The notes below the pieces were generated by a model. It made no database searches. It was not told the DNA's origin and saw only the letters and a program-made list of their open reading frames with translations. The translations under genes were made by a program, and so were the position numbers. From JAEUIE01 sp047602475 (GTDB lineage: Bacteria; Planctomycetota; Planctomycetia; Gemmatales; HRBIN36), in contig JASGHE010000002.1 in assembly GCA_047602475.1 (NCBI GenBank), positions 1,116,001-1,180,000 on the forward strand: a stretch of DNA of 64,000 bases, read 5' to 3'. Shown one piece after another: positions 7,723 through 17,465 of the stretch (position 1 is its first letter; each line of letters begins with the position of its first letter).

Positions 7723-8334
7723 ATGAACTCCGCACTCCAAGACCGTATCGCTCAATTCCGCAAGATGGCCCAGCGATGACCCCGACAACGAACTCGGCCA
7801 CTTCAGCCTCGGCAAAGCCCTGATGGAAGACGGCCAGTTCGTGCCTGCTGCCCGAGTCATTCCAGAAGACAGTCGAACTGAACACGCAGTTCTCCAAGGC
7901 CTACCAACTCCTCGGCCAGAGCCTGATCAACGCCGGCAACAAAGCAGCTGCGGCCCAGTACCTCACCAAAGGGTTCGAGGTGGCCGATGAACGGGGCGAC
8001 AACATCCCCCGTGAAGAGATGGCCAAGCTGCTCAAGAGCATCGGTGCTGAGGTGCCCGCCTCCAAGCGAGCCGCCGCCCCCAAGATTGAAGGCGTCGGCG
8101 GGTTCGCCTGTCAACGCCCCGGCTGCCTCGCCGCCACGAGCTGTACAACTCCAACGCCCACCCATGAGCGATGAACTGGGCCAGCAGATCTACAACTCCT
8201 GCTGTGCCGAGTGCTGGCAGGAATGGCTCGGCCAGGGCATCAAAGTCATCAACGAAATGCGCCTCGACCTCAGCGACGAAAAAGGCCAGCAGGTCTATGA
8301 TCAGTACATGAAGGAATACTTGGGGATGGCATAG
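7723..8334 (+). pseudogene. TPR-YggX fusion protein, broken by several frameshifts
   Basis: Reading across frames gives a protein of about 200 residues. It starts MNSALQDRIAQFRKMA, then DDPDNELGHFSLGKALMEDG and TVELNTQFSKAYQLLGQSL, a TPR pair, then a linker (GAEVPASKRAAAPKIEGVGG) and a C-terminal domain with DELGQQIYNSCCAECWQEWL and KVINEMRLDLSDEKGQQVYD. That C-terminal domain matches the layout of YggX, the Fe(II)-trafficking/oxidative-protection protein (PGELGKRIYN...AWAQWQ...LINE in E. coli). FACQRPGC would place the YggX Cys. Frame changes are needed near 7775, 7860, 8140 and 8160. YggX is normally about 90 residues and free-standing, so the TPR fusion is unusual. I infer a role in iron or Fe-S protection, not proven. 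Confidence 0.6.
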
Positions 8335-8338
8335 TTGC

Positions 8339-8358
8339 CATCACGCTCCGCGTGATGG
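8339..8358. repeat. Palindrome CATCACGCTCCGCGTGATG (family G)
   Basis: Immediately after the YggX stop. The same element lies inside the glycosyltransferase gene at 286-304 and, slightly changed, at 37738-37758 and 37821-37855. Confidence 0.8.
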
Positions 8359-8376
8359 AGCGGAGACAATATCTTC

Positions 8377-8511
8377 CTCGTTCCCAGGCTCTGCCTGGGA
8401 ACGCACTGCAACCGAGGCTCCGCCTCGGCTTACCAACGTCAAGCGTCCCGCATTCACCATCGAGGCAGAGCCTCGAATACAGTGCGTTCCCAGGCAGAGC
8501 CTGGGAACGAG
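8377..8511. repeat. Long inverted repeat (CGTTCCCAGGCTCTGCCTGG arms)
   Basis: CTCGTTCCCAGGCTCTGCCT and GGGAACGCACT on the left are mirrored by AGTGCGTTCCCAGGCAGAGC and CTGGGAACGAG on the right, about 30 bases each. Between them lie two smaller palindromes, CCGAGGCTCCGCCTCGG and CGAGGCAGAGCCTCG. The whole could fold into a large branched hairpin just ahead of the UbiD gene. Confidence 0.85.
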
Positions 8512-8521
8512 ATAATCACCT

Positions 8522-10389
8522 ATGGGCTACCCCACCCTTGCCGCCTGTGTCAACGATCTCGAACGAACGAAGCAACTCGTTCGTATCGATCACGAGATCG
8601 ACCCCAACCTTGAGATGGCAGCCATCCAGCGGCGCGTCTATCAGGCCAAAGGCCCGGCACTCCTCTTCACCCGGCCTAAGGGTTGCTCCTTCCCGATGGT
8701 CAGCAACCTGTTCGGCACCATCGAACGGTGCCGATTCATGTTTCGCGACACCCTCGAAACCGTCCGCAAGCTCGTCGCCCTCAAGATCGATCCCGGCGAA
8801 CTGGCGAAGCATCCCTTCCGTTACTGGAACATCCCCTGGGCTGCGTTGAAGATGCTGCCCAAGTCGGTGCATCACACAGCACTGCTCGATCAAACGACCA
8901 CCATCAGCCAGATCCCCAAACTCAAATGCTGGCCCGATGATGGTGGCAGTTTCGTTACGCTCCCCCTGGTCTACACCGAAGACCCCAATACCCCCGGTTG
9001 GAAGAAGTCCAACCTCGGCATGTACCGCATCCAGCTCGATGGCAACCAGTACCAGCCCGATCAGCAGGTCGGCATGCACTATCAGATTCACCGGGGCATC
9101 GGCGTCCATCATGCCGCTGCCATCGCTCGGGGCGAACCGCTCAAGGTGAACGTCAACATCGGCGGCCCGCCGGCACTCATGCTCTCAGCGGTGATGCCCT
9201 TGCCCGAAGGGCTCAGTGAACTCACCTTCGCCGGCGCTCTTGGTGGCCGACGAGTACGACTCGTCAAGAGCATCACCGGCTTGCCCATGCTCGGCGATGC
9301 TGACTTCTGTATCTCCGGCATCGTCGATCCGAGCAAGACCCTGCCCGAAGGCCCGTTCGGCGACCACCTCGGCTACTACGCCAAGGTGCATGAGTTCCCC
9401 TTTCTCCAGGTGCAGAAGGTCTACCACAAGCCGGTGCGATCTGGCCGTTTACCGTCGTGGGCAGACCACCGCAGGAAGACACCACCTTCGGCGAGATCAT
9501 TCACGAGATCACCGGCCCCGTCATTCCCTCGGTGCTGCCCGGCGTGAAGGCGGTGCATGCCATCGATGCCGCCGGTGTCCATCCGCTCTTGCTCGCCATT
9601 GGCAGCGAACGCTACGTCCCCTATGCCAGCCAGCGTAAGCCGCAGGAACTGCTCACCGTTGCCAACGCCATACTGGGGCAGGGGCAACTCTCGCTCGCCA
9701 AGTATCTGCTGATCGCTGCTCAGGAAGATGATCGTGACCTCGACCTGCACGATGTCGGCAAGTTCTTCCAACATGTGCTTCGCCGAGTCGATTGGCGGCG
9801 TGACCTCCACTTCCAGACGAATACGACGATCGACACCCTCGACTACAGCGGCACCGGCTTCAACGAAGGATCGAAGCTCGTCATCGCCTGTGCCGGTGAA
9901 GTGCGACGTGACTTGGCGACCAGTGTACCTGGTGATCTGAAGCTGCCCGATGGTTTCAGCGAGCCCAAGTTCTGCCTTCCGGGTGTCATCGCAGTGCAGG
10001 GCCCCAAATACGCAGCCGAGGGCAGGGCAGCTATCGAACGCTTCACACGCAGCTTCCCTGGCGATGCCATTCCTGGCGTCCCGCTGATCTTCATCGTCGA
10101 TGACAGCGACTTCTGCTCTCGTCAACTCAACAATTGGATTTGGGTCGTCTTCACCCGCTCCAACCCCGCCGCTGATATCGATGGCATCGGCGCGAGCACG
10201 GTCAACAAACACTGGGGCTGCACCGGTTCCCTCGTCATCGATGCCCGCATCAAACCCCACCACGCCCCACCGCTGGAAGATAACCCCGCCGTGACGAAGC
10301 GAGTGGATGAGTTAGCACGCGCCGGGCGGCCCGCTGCATGGGTTGTATTGATGTCTGGTTCCCCTCTCCCTCTCGGGGAGAGGGGTTAG
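8522..10389 (+). pseudogene. UbiD-family decarboxylase, one frameshift
   Basis: UbiD enzymes use prenylated FMN to decarboxylate aromatic or alpha,beta-unsaturated acids. The two frames join into about 620 residues. The N-terminal part has MGYPTLAACVNDLERTKQLV, NLGMYRIQLDGNQYQPDQQV (about 161-180) with HRGIGVHHAAA after it, and LPEGPFGDHLGYYAKVHEF (about 277-295), the hallmark around the catalytic Glu residues. A frame change near 9440-9450 is required; the text resumes as WPFTVVGRPPQEDTTFGEII. The last codons (SGSPLPLGERG) are encoded by a family-A palindromic repeat, so the original C-terminus was probably shorter. No UbiX flavin prenyltransferase gene lies nearby. Substrate unknown; ubiquinone or menaquinone synthesis is one option. 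Confidence 0.8.
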
Positions 10390-10592
10390 GGGTGAGGGGT
10401 TATAGATCGAGTTCACCCATGCTGGTCTGGTTCCCTCTCCCCTGGAGGGAGAGGGTTAGGGAGAGGGGGTCGGTGATCGAGTTCACCCCGATTGGTCTTC
10501 TCTGGCAAGCAGGTTCCATAGTCTCAAACTTGATAAGTCAATTGAGGAACCCCTCACCCCCAGCCCCTCTCCCCAGAGGGGAGAGGGGAGCA
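10356..10592. repeat. Family A repeats: two tandem units and one inverted unit
   Basis: Unit one (about 10356-10421) and unit two (about 10422-10490) are tandem: CTGGTT, a CCCTCTCCC...GGGAGAGGG hairpin, a GGGGTGAGGGG or GAGGGGGT run, then ATCGAGTTCACCC. A third, inverted unit at about 10548-10592 reads CCCCTCACCCCCAGCCCCTC. Unit one overlaps the end of the UbiD frame. No gene is seen from 10390 to 10635. Confidence 0.85.
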
Positions 10593-10635
10593 AACCCCAG
10601 TGCCATCGCCCCGTCACTGTGCTACTGTATCCCTC

Positions 10636-13549
10636 ATGCACGATCTCTATGAACTTCAGCGACAGGCTCTTGCCCGCCATCTCCGCAAAGAGACCAGCGG
10701 CGAAGTGTATAGCGATCCGCTTACCCGCCAGCTCTACAGCACCGATGCCAGCATCTACCAGATTCCCTCCCGTCGCCGTCTTCCTGCCCAAAACGGCGAA
10801 CGACCTTCGCATCGCTGTGCAGATCAGCCGCGATCATCACGTTCTCATCGTCCCCCGTGGCGGTGGCACCAGTCTCTCCGGCCAGGCCATTGGCCCGGGG
10901 CTCGTCATCGATAGCAGCAAGCATCTCCGCAAGATCATCGAGATCGATGCAGCAGGCCACTCGGCCCGTGTCCAGCCCGGCGTCGTTCTCGAACAACTCA
11001 ACCAGGCAGCAGGAAAGCATGGCCTGATGTTCGGCCCCGATGTCTCCACCGCCAACCGGGCCACGCTGGGCGGCATGATCGGCAACAACTCGGCCGGCTC
11101 ACACTCCATCGTACATGGCCTCACGGTCGATCACGTCCTCAGCCTCGATGTCGTCCTCAGCGATGGCACCACCGCCAAGCTGGCCACCGAGAACCTTCAA
11201 TCGATATTGAAGCAGGACCGCAGCACGTCACTCCTGGCCGGCATTTATCGCACCCTCAGGCAGATCATCAGCAAGCATCACGATGCCATCCGTGAACGCT
11301 TTCCGAAGATTCTTCGCCGGGTCTCGGGCTACAACCTCGATCGTATTCTCAACAGTTGGGAACAAGGCTGCATCAACCTCGCTGAGCTGATGGTAGGCAG
11401 CGAGGGTACCCTGGCACTGACGACCGAAGCGGAAGTCAAACTCGTCGAAAAGCCCCGCTATCGTGGCTTGCTCGTGCCTCATTTCACCAGCATCGCCGCT
11501 GCCCTCGATTCCCTGGATGATTGCCTGGCCATCCAACCCTCAGCGGTTGAGATGATGGATCAGATGATCCTCGACCTCGCCCGCAACAACCTCGCCCTCC
11601 AGCGCCGCATGCAGGCCATCGTCGGCAGACCCGCCGCCATCTTCATGGTCGAAGTCTCCGGCAACGATCGTAATGAATTGGAAGACCGTCTGCGTAAGCT
11701 CGAAGCCAGACTGCGACATAACCCCGGCGTTTCTGAGATCGTTTTGGCCATCGATGATGAAGAGCGCGAACCCCTCTGGAGGCTGCGTGAATCGGGCCTG
11801 CCACTCCTCATGGGTCTGCCCGGCGACCGCAAGCCCATCACCTTTGTCGAAGATACGGCTGTCAGTCCGGAGAAGCTGCCCCAGTTCGTCGCTGATTTTC
11901 AGGAGATCATGCAGCGGCACAGCACCTTCGGAGCCATTTATGGACATGCCAGTGTCGGCTGCCTGCACATTCGCCCGGTTCTCAACCTCAAGGATCAGAA
12001 CGATGTCAAAACGATGCGACAGATCAGCACCGAGGTCAGTGATCTGGTGCTGAAGTATCATGGCAGCCTCTCCGGCGAGCATGGCGATGGTCTCGCCCGC
12101 TCCGAATGGCTGCCCAAGATGTTCGGCAAGGAGATCTACGAAGCCTTCCGACAGATCAAGAAAGCATGCGACCCCGAAGGGCTCTTCAACCCCGGTAAGA
12201 TCGTCGATCCCCCGCCGATGGATCAGCAACTACGGTACGAAGTGAAACCGGAGGGCAAGCAGCCGTTACCCCAGGTGATGCTCGACTACTCCCCCCAGAC
12301 CAATATCCTCCAACACATCGAACTCTGTTCCGGCACCGGCGTTTGCCGCAAAACATCCTCCGGTACCATGTGCCCCAGCTACCGGGCCACGCTGGACGAG
12401 AAGGATAGCACCCGGGGCAGGGCGAACATCCTCCGCCTGGCGTTCCAGAACACCGAACCGCTCGATCCCCTCGCCAGTGCCGCCGTGCAGGAGGTGCTTG
12501 ATCTCTGCCTCAGTTGCAAGGCCTGCAAGGCTGAGTGCCCCAGCAATGTCGATATGGCCAAGCTCAAAGCGGAGGCGACGCATCACTACTATCAGCAGCA
12601 TCGCCGTCCGATGGCTGACCGGGTGCAGCGAAACCTACCGACACTGCTCAAGCTCGGCTCCACCTTCGCACCCATTCTCAATGAAGTAGTCAACTGGTCA
12701 CTCGTCCGCTGGGGGCTGCATCGTTGGGGCGGTCTGGCTCGTCGCCGCAGTGTGCCGACGCTTCGCCGAGATCACTTTCGCAAATGGTTCACTCAGCATC
12801 GTAAGAAGGGCGTGATTTCAGAGAACAAGATCATCCTCTGGGATGACTGTTTCACCACCTTCAGCGAACCGGAGATCGGCATCGCTGCCGTCACGCTCAT
12901 CGAAGCGCTGGGGTTCAGCGTCGAACTGGCTGAGCCGATCTGTTGTGGCAGACCGCTGATCAGTAAGGGCTACCTCACCGAAGCCCGCAACCTGGTGCAG
13001 AAGCAGATGGGCCCGCTCTATCGTCGCATCAAGAGCGGTGTGCCGCTGCTGGGCCTGGAGCCAAGTTGCCTGCTGACGCTGGTCGATGAATGGCCCCAAC
13101 TGGTGCCAGGCCGAGTGACTCGGCTGATAGCCGAGCAGGCCAGCCTGGCTGAAACCTGGGTCGCTAATCAACGCACCGACTTCAGACCACTGGCAGGCAA
13201 GTGTGTGGTGCATGGGCACTGTCATCAGAAGGCCCTCGTGGGGATGGACAAAACCGTAGCGGCCCTGCGAAAGATTCCATCACTGCAGGTCACCCCCCTC
13301 GATACCGGCTGCTGTGGCATGGCCGGCGCGTTTGGCTACGAAAAGCACCATTACGAGTTGAGCGTTAAGATTGCTCAACCGCTCCTCTACCAGTTGGCCG
13401 ACCATCCCGACGCCCTCGTCCTCGCCAACGGCACCTCGTGCAGGCATCAACTGCGCGATTTAAGTGCAGTACATCCGCTGCATCCCATCGAACTGCTCGC
13501 CCAACAAATCAATAATCATGATCACGCCGAAACGATGCCCTACATTTAG
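10636..13549 (+). pseudogene. GlcD/GlcF-type FAD and Fe-S oxidoreductase fusion (D-lactate/glycolate dehydrogenase-like), one frameshift
   Basis: Membrane-associated flavoprotein that would oxidise a 2-hydroxy acid and pass electrons through Fe-S centres towards the quinone pool. The N-terminal GlcD half has PRGGGTSLSGQAIGPG (FAD pyrophosphate site) and SGEHGDGLARSEW. The C-terminal GlcF half has two ferredoxin-type clusters, CSGTGVCRKTSSGTMCPSY and CLSCKACKAECPSNVD, then the CCG domains with CCGRPLISKGY, HGHCHQKALVG and LDTGCCGMAGAFGYE. Overall about 970 residues, the size of YdiJ-like fusions. The real start is ATG 10636 (MHDLYELQRQALARHL); one base is missing in CCCTCCCG near 10767, which shifts to VAVFLPKTANDLRIAV. 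Substrate is uncertain between D-lactate, glycolate and D-2-hydroxyglutarate. All Fe-S ligands are present. Confidence 0.88.
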
Positions 13550-13572
13550 CCCCCGGCTCTTCAAGCCGGGGG
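13550..13572. terminator. GC-rich hairpin after the oxidase gene
   Basis: CCCCCGGCT-CTTCA-AGCCGGGGG starts at the last base of the stop codon region. It lacks a T-tract, so it may be a repeat hairpin that stabilises the transcript end and not a true terminator. Confidence 0.4.
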
Positions 13573-13687
13573 TGGACCGTGCGAAATGTGTACCCCACAT
13601 TCCAACGCCTTCTCCCGTCGTTGACCTTTCCGCTAATCCAAAGTAAACTCCCTTCATAACGTCTCATGTCACGGCAAGGATGCGTCC

Positions 13688-14840
13688 ATGACATATCTTC
13701 ATCAACTTTCCGTGCTACTACTAGCTTCGGTATGCCTTTGCGCACTCGTCGGCTGTAATCAGGATAAGCAGCAGGCCGTGACTCCAACGGCCCCATCGTC
13801 CACTGTACCACAATCCCCGCGCCCCGCCCTCGAACTCGTCACCGGCGATGGCAACCTCGGCACCGCCGACTTCGGCGATCAGCGTACCGTTACCTACCGT
13901 ATCCGCAACAATATGCAGCAGCCCATCGCCCTCAAACTCCTCGATAAGAGCTGTACCTGCACCGGCGTGCAACTGCCCGAAGCCCCCATCGCTCCCGGCC
14001 AGGAGGGCGTCGTCACCATGAACTGGTCGCCCAAGGTCGATGCGCTGGAACGCAAAACCATCCGCCTCTGGGCCAAGGTCGGCGATGCGGCCAGGGAGGA
14101 ACGACTGGTCCTCGAAGCCAACGGCACCATCGAGCCAAAGGTCATGGTCGCCTTCCCCCGTGGCCCGCTCGACTTCGGCAAGCTTACCCCCGCAGATTCT
14201 CGATCAGGATCGCAGCAAACTCGTGGCCGAGGTCTATTCGCAGCAATCCTCCTTCCCCCAACCTGTCTGTAAAGTCAATCAGCCGGGCATTGAGGTACTC
14301 CAGATCGAACCCCTCACCTCAGATCGGCTCTCGACTTTGAAAGCCGGGGCAGGGTACCGCCTGACCCTGCGAGCGAACAAGCAGCTTCCGCACGGTACCT
14401 TCGTCGCTCCGCTCTCCATCGAAACCACCCTGAAGAAGACACCACTCCTGCTCGACGTGACCGGGAGCCTGGAGACCTCCATCGTCGGACTAAGCCCGGA
14501 AAGGTTCATCCCTCCGCCTCGCTTGTCCCTGAAAGAAGGCTATCGTGTCCCTGCAGTGACACTCACCGTTCGCTATGGCACCTGCAAGAGTTGCGAAGTG
14601 ATCGAAGTCACTCCCAAGCTCTTTGACGCTAGGGTGGTTCAAGTCAACGAGAAAACCTGGCGTATCGAACTGACCCTCCCCAAAGAGACCTCCACTCTCC
14701 GGCAACGCTTCACACCGGAAGCCTGGCTACACCTGATGCAGTATGGCTTCGATCAGGGCAACGTCACCCTCAAGCTTGATCATCCCGAAGTGAAAAGCCT
14801 GACCATCCCCATCACCGGGGCGGAGCTAGACAGGGAGTAG
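13688..14840 (+). pseudogene. DUF1573-domain lipoprotein, one frameshift
   Basis: An envelope lipoprotein of about 380 residues. MTYLHQLSVLLLASVCLCALVGC is a signal peptide ending in a lipobox (LVGC, Cys23). The DUF1573 domain follows: GTADFGDQRTVTYRIRNN (about 57-74), SCTCTGVQLPEAPIAPGQEG (about 88-107) and VVTMNWSPKVD. The frame breaks near 14195 in ACCCCCGCAG and resumes as ILDQDRSKLVAEVYSQQ, ending GAELDRE at 14840. A second CXXC-like pair (GTCKSCEVIEV) lies in the C-terminal half, suggesting a second domain of the same fold. DUF1573 proteins are abundant in planctomycetes and Bacteroidetes; the exact role is unknown. Confidence 0.75.
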
Positions 14841-14869
14841 GCAGTTTGAGATTCAGGCCAAAACAACAA

Positions 14870-14899
14870 TTGCCAGTCGCTTCCCCAGTATGCTAAGAT
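14870..14899 (+). promoter_or_regulatory. Candidate promoter for the small gene at 14906
   Basis: TTGCCA (14870-14875), an 18-base spacer and TAAGAT (14894-14899). It would place the start of transcription at or inside the first codon, so the transcript would be nearly leaderless. Weak evidence. Confidence 0.3.
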
Positions 14900-14905
14900 G
14901 AAATC

Positions 14906-15205
14906 ATGGCCAAGATATCGAAGAAACTTGAAGACGCTGTGTCCCCACTCACTGCAACTCAATTGGAGCAGCTAGTGGAGTATGCGCGAACATTGCAGCA
15001 GCATTCAGCAGCACGAAAGATCGCCAAGCCAAAACGTACTTCCAGGCGACCTTCAAGCGTTTCCTTGGAAGACACCCGCATCGGCAAGCTGATTCTCAGA
15101 TTGGAGTCTAACGGCGATATCGGGCTGCCAGCCGACTTTGGTTCTCAAGTTGATCACTACATCTATGGAACTTCGAAGCGTTATTCATGTAGCTTTGCAA
15201 GCTGA
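14906..15205 (+). CDS. Small basic protein of unknown function, 99 aa
   Basis: The N-terminal half (KKLEDAVSPLTATQLEQLVE) is helical and resembles the start of small regulator or antitoxin proteins; a basic linker (KPKRTSRRPSS) follows, and the C-terminal half has GLPADFGSQVDHYIYGTSKR. The last few residues after SKR (YSCSFAS) may be past a lost stop. No toxin-like partner is seen downstream; the ThuA gene follows 86 bases later. I cannot assign a family. The AT-richer codon use is unlike its neighbours. Confidence 0.5.
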   Translation: MAKISKKLEDAVSPLTATQLEQLVEYARTLQQHSAARKIAKPKRTSRRPSSVSLEDTRIGKLILRLESNGDIGLPADFGSQVDHYIYGTSKRYSCSFAS

Positions 15206-15291
15206 CAATTCTTGATCATCTCCTCCTTGCATTCCCACCCAACTGCGTTACTCTGTATCCATTCCTTTGAACCCCTCACCAGGATTCCTCC

Positions 15292-16363
15292 ATGCGGTCT
15301 CGCACCTCCCTGATCTTGCTTGCCTGGCATCTTCGCCCTGGCCCTGTTCGCCACCAGCCCGGCTACAAGCCATGACACCAAGCCTGCCAAGAAGAAGCTC
15401 TACCTCATTGCCGGCAAGAAGAGCCACGCCTATGGCCAACACTCCTTCCGGGCTGGGTGCATCCTGCTCAAGAAGAGGCTCGATGCAGCCCTCGGCGATC
15501 AGCTCGAAACGACGATCATCTTCGAAGGCTGGCCTGCCGATACCAACGTCATCAACGATGCCGACGCTATCTGCATCTACAGCGATGGTGGCGGCGGCCA
15601 CCCTGCCAACCCCCATCTCAAACAACTCGATGCCCTCGCCAAGAAAGGTGTTGGCATCGGCATGATGCACTACGCTGTCGAAGTTCCCAAAGAAGTCAGC
15701 GGCAAAGAGTTCCTCGACTGGATCGGTGGCTACTTCGAAGCGAACTGGTCAGTCAATCCTCACTGGCGGCTGCGAAGCGCTGAACTGGCCAAGGGACATC
15801 CCGTGACTCGGGGAGTGAACTCGTTCCATACCAACGATGAGTGGTATTACCACATGCGTTTCCCGGAGAAGATGGAAGGCATCACCTCCATCCTCGCTGA
15901 TCTTCCCCCCGATTCGTCGCTAAGCCGCCCCGATGGTCCTCACTCCGGCAACCCCGCTGTCCGCGCCTCAGTCAAACGTGGCGAGAAGCAGACCGTGATG
16001 TGGGCCAAGGAACGTGCCGATGGCGGACGAGGTTTTGGCTACACCGGCGGCCATTTCCATTGGACCTGGGCCGACGACAACAACCGCAAGCTCATCCTCA
16101 ACGCCCTCGCCTGGATCAGCAAGGTCGATGTCCCCGCCGAAGGTGTCGCTTCATCCACTCCCGATATCGAAGAGTTGAAACTCAACCACGACTTCCCCGT
16201 GCCCGCTGGCTTCAACCACAAGAAGACCATCGCCGACTGCGTGGGCAAAAGCAGGGCACGCTGTGCGTGCCTCCCAACGACAATATCGTGTCACAACATC
16301 ACGGTGACAATAGACTATCACGGAGAGGCACGCTCAGCGTGCCCTACGGGATTAACTGCATGA
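15292..16363 (+). pseudogene. ThuA-domain (trehalose-utilisation-like) secreted protein, frameshift in signal peptide
   Basis: ThuA proteins have a class-I glutamine-amidotransferase-like fold and are widespread in planctomycetes with sugar-related genes. ATG 15292 gives MRSRTSLILLA, then the frame changes near 15318 to GIFALALFATSPATSHD, so one signal peptide is split over two frames. The domain itself is intact: KKKLYLIAGKKSHAYGQHSF, AICIYSDGGGGHPANPHL, GIGMMHYAVEVPK and GFGYTGGHFHWTWADDNNRK. From about residue 310 the frame runs into a family-E palindromic repeat (16253-16345), so the last 30 residues are repeat-derived. Its TGA overlaps the ATG of ruvX (ATGA at 16360-16363). Substrate unknown. 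Confidence 0.8.
16253..16345. repeat. Family E inverted repeat (GGGCACGC...GCGTGCC)
   Basis: AGGGCACGCTGTGCGTGCCTC on the left and GAGGCACGCTCAGCGTGCCCT on the right, each palindromic and mutually inverted, with CAATATCGTGTCACAAC between. A second copy with the same core lies at 27842-27934. It provides the C-terminal codons of the ThuA frame and the region just before ruvX. Confidence 0.85.
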
Positions 16364-16861
16364 ACGATCCGTCTGTTGCCCCCCCGCTCCCCCCCGGCCC
16401 GCTGCTCGGCATCGACTTCGGCACCGTCCGCGTCGGTCTGGCCATTTGCGACCGCGATCAGAAGATGGCCTTCCCCCTGATGATCTTGCAGCGACAGAAC
16501 ACCCAGCAGGAAGCTGAGTTCTATGTCGATCTCGTGAAGAAGGAACGCATCACTGGCATCATCATAGGCCTACCCATACATCTAAGTGGAACCGAAAGCC
16601 CCAAGTCAAAGCAAGTACGTCAGTATGGGAACTGGCTGACCAAGACGACCGGCCTGCCCATCGCCTACTGTGATGAACGCTTCACCAGCGCTTTCGCCTG
16701 GGATGAACTCAAAGCCGGCGGACTCGAAAGCCTCGCAGCGGAAGAAACAACTCGACAAGGTCGCGGCTCAGATGATGCTGCAGACCTTTCTCGATTCGCC
16801 CCGAAACCTGATCACTAGCCACGGGGTTGAATCTCTCGATCACCCAAACCCTGAACCTTAA
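16360..16861 (+). pseudogene. ruvX: Putative pre-16S rRNA nuclease / Holliday junction resolvase-like protein (YqgF), one frameshift
   Basis: RNase H-fold nuclease that matures the 5' end of 16S rRNA. MNDPSVAPPLPPGPLLGIDFG leads into the first catalytic Asp of GIDFGTVRVGLAICD. GIIIGLPIHLSGTES (about 65-79) and YCDERFTSAFA (about 103-113, acidic residue and ERFT motif) follow. The frame is lost near 16745 in GAAGAAACAAC; the true C-terminus resumes as KQLDKVAAQMMLQTFLDSPR, which supplies the last acidic motif, and ends at 16861. About 166 residues in all. The ATG overlaps the ThuA stop. Confidence 0.8.
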
Positions 16862-16877
16862 AACTGGAGACCCTCCC

Positions 16878-17234
16878 ATGTTTCGTCTTATGCTCAGCGT
16901 CGTTCTCGCTCTCACCTTTTTCGTTGGTGGTTCCCTGATGGCTGCCGACAAGCCCGTCAAAGGCACCATTACCAAAGTAGACAAGGATGGCGGCAACATC
17001 GTTCTGACTGTCAGCGTTGCCGGCAAGAAGAAGGACACCTCGACTGAAAAGACCGAGAAGAAGTTTACCGTCAAGTCGGACACCAAGGTCGAAAAGGTGA
17101 CCGGCAAGAAGGACGACCAGAAGCACACCGATGCCAAGACTGATGACCTCAAGGAAGGCGTAGCCATCACCCTCACCGTCAGCGGCGACAAGGTCGAAAA
17201 GATCGAAATCAACGGCGGGAAGAAGAGCAAGTAA
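16878..17234 (+). CDS. Small secreted Lys-rich protein, 118 aa
   Basis: An exported protein with signal peptide MFRLMLSVVLALTFFVGGSL cleaved after MAA. The mature part (about 96 residues) is Lys/Thr/Asp-rich with VKGTITKVDKDGGNIVLTVS and LKEGVAITLTVSGDKVEKIE, a beta-rich pattern repeated front and back. It resembles short OB- or SH3-like exported proteins, but I cannot name a family. GGAG lies nine bases before ATG 16878, which fixes this start over the upstream ATG at 16827. It follows ruvX by 16 bases. Confidence 0.7.
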   Translation: MFRLMLSVVLALTFFVGGSLMAADKPVKGTITKVDKDGGNIVLTVSVAGKKKDTSTEKTEKKFTVKSDTKVEKVTGKKDDQKHTDAKTDDLKEGVAITLTVSGDKVEKIEINGGKKSK

Positions 17235-17258
17235 CTGACTATCTCTCGAACGAAACTC

Positions 17259-17357
17259 GTGGCAGGGGTCAACGGTACGCCGTTGCCCCCTGCTTGCATG
17301 TAATAAAGTCTTGTCACCGCAGAAGGGGGCAGTGGAGTACCACTGACCCTTGCCACA
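17259..17357. repeat. Family C twin-hairpin repeat
   Basis: Layout: CGTGGCAGGGGTC, hairpin AACGGTACGCCGTTGCCCCC, spacer, then AGGGGGCAGTGGAGTACCAC and CCTTGCCACA. Other copies are at 20705-20804, 34191-34288 and 56255-56355. All share outer GTGGCAGG/CCTGCCAC arms and two inner hairpins with GTAC in the loop. No gene is seen from 17235 to 17465. Confidence 0.85.
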
Positions 17358-17465
17358 ACGCCAGGGTCAAGTTGTTATCATAAATATTTCCGACTTCTTT
17401 GCGAATCCGTTTGACCATCAGCGTAGAATGGGAAGTTGTCCCATTACGTCCTCTGAGTCAACACG

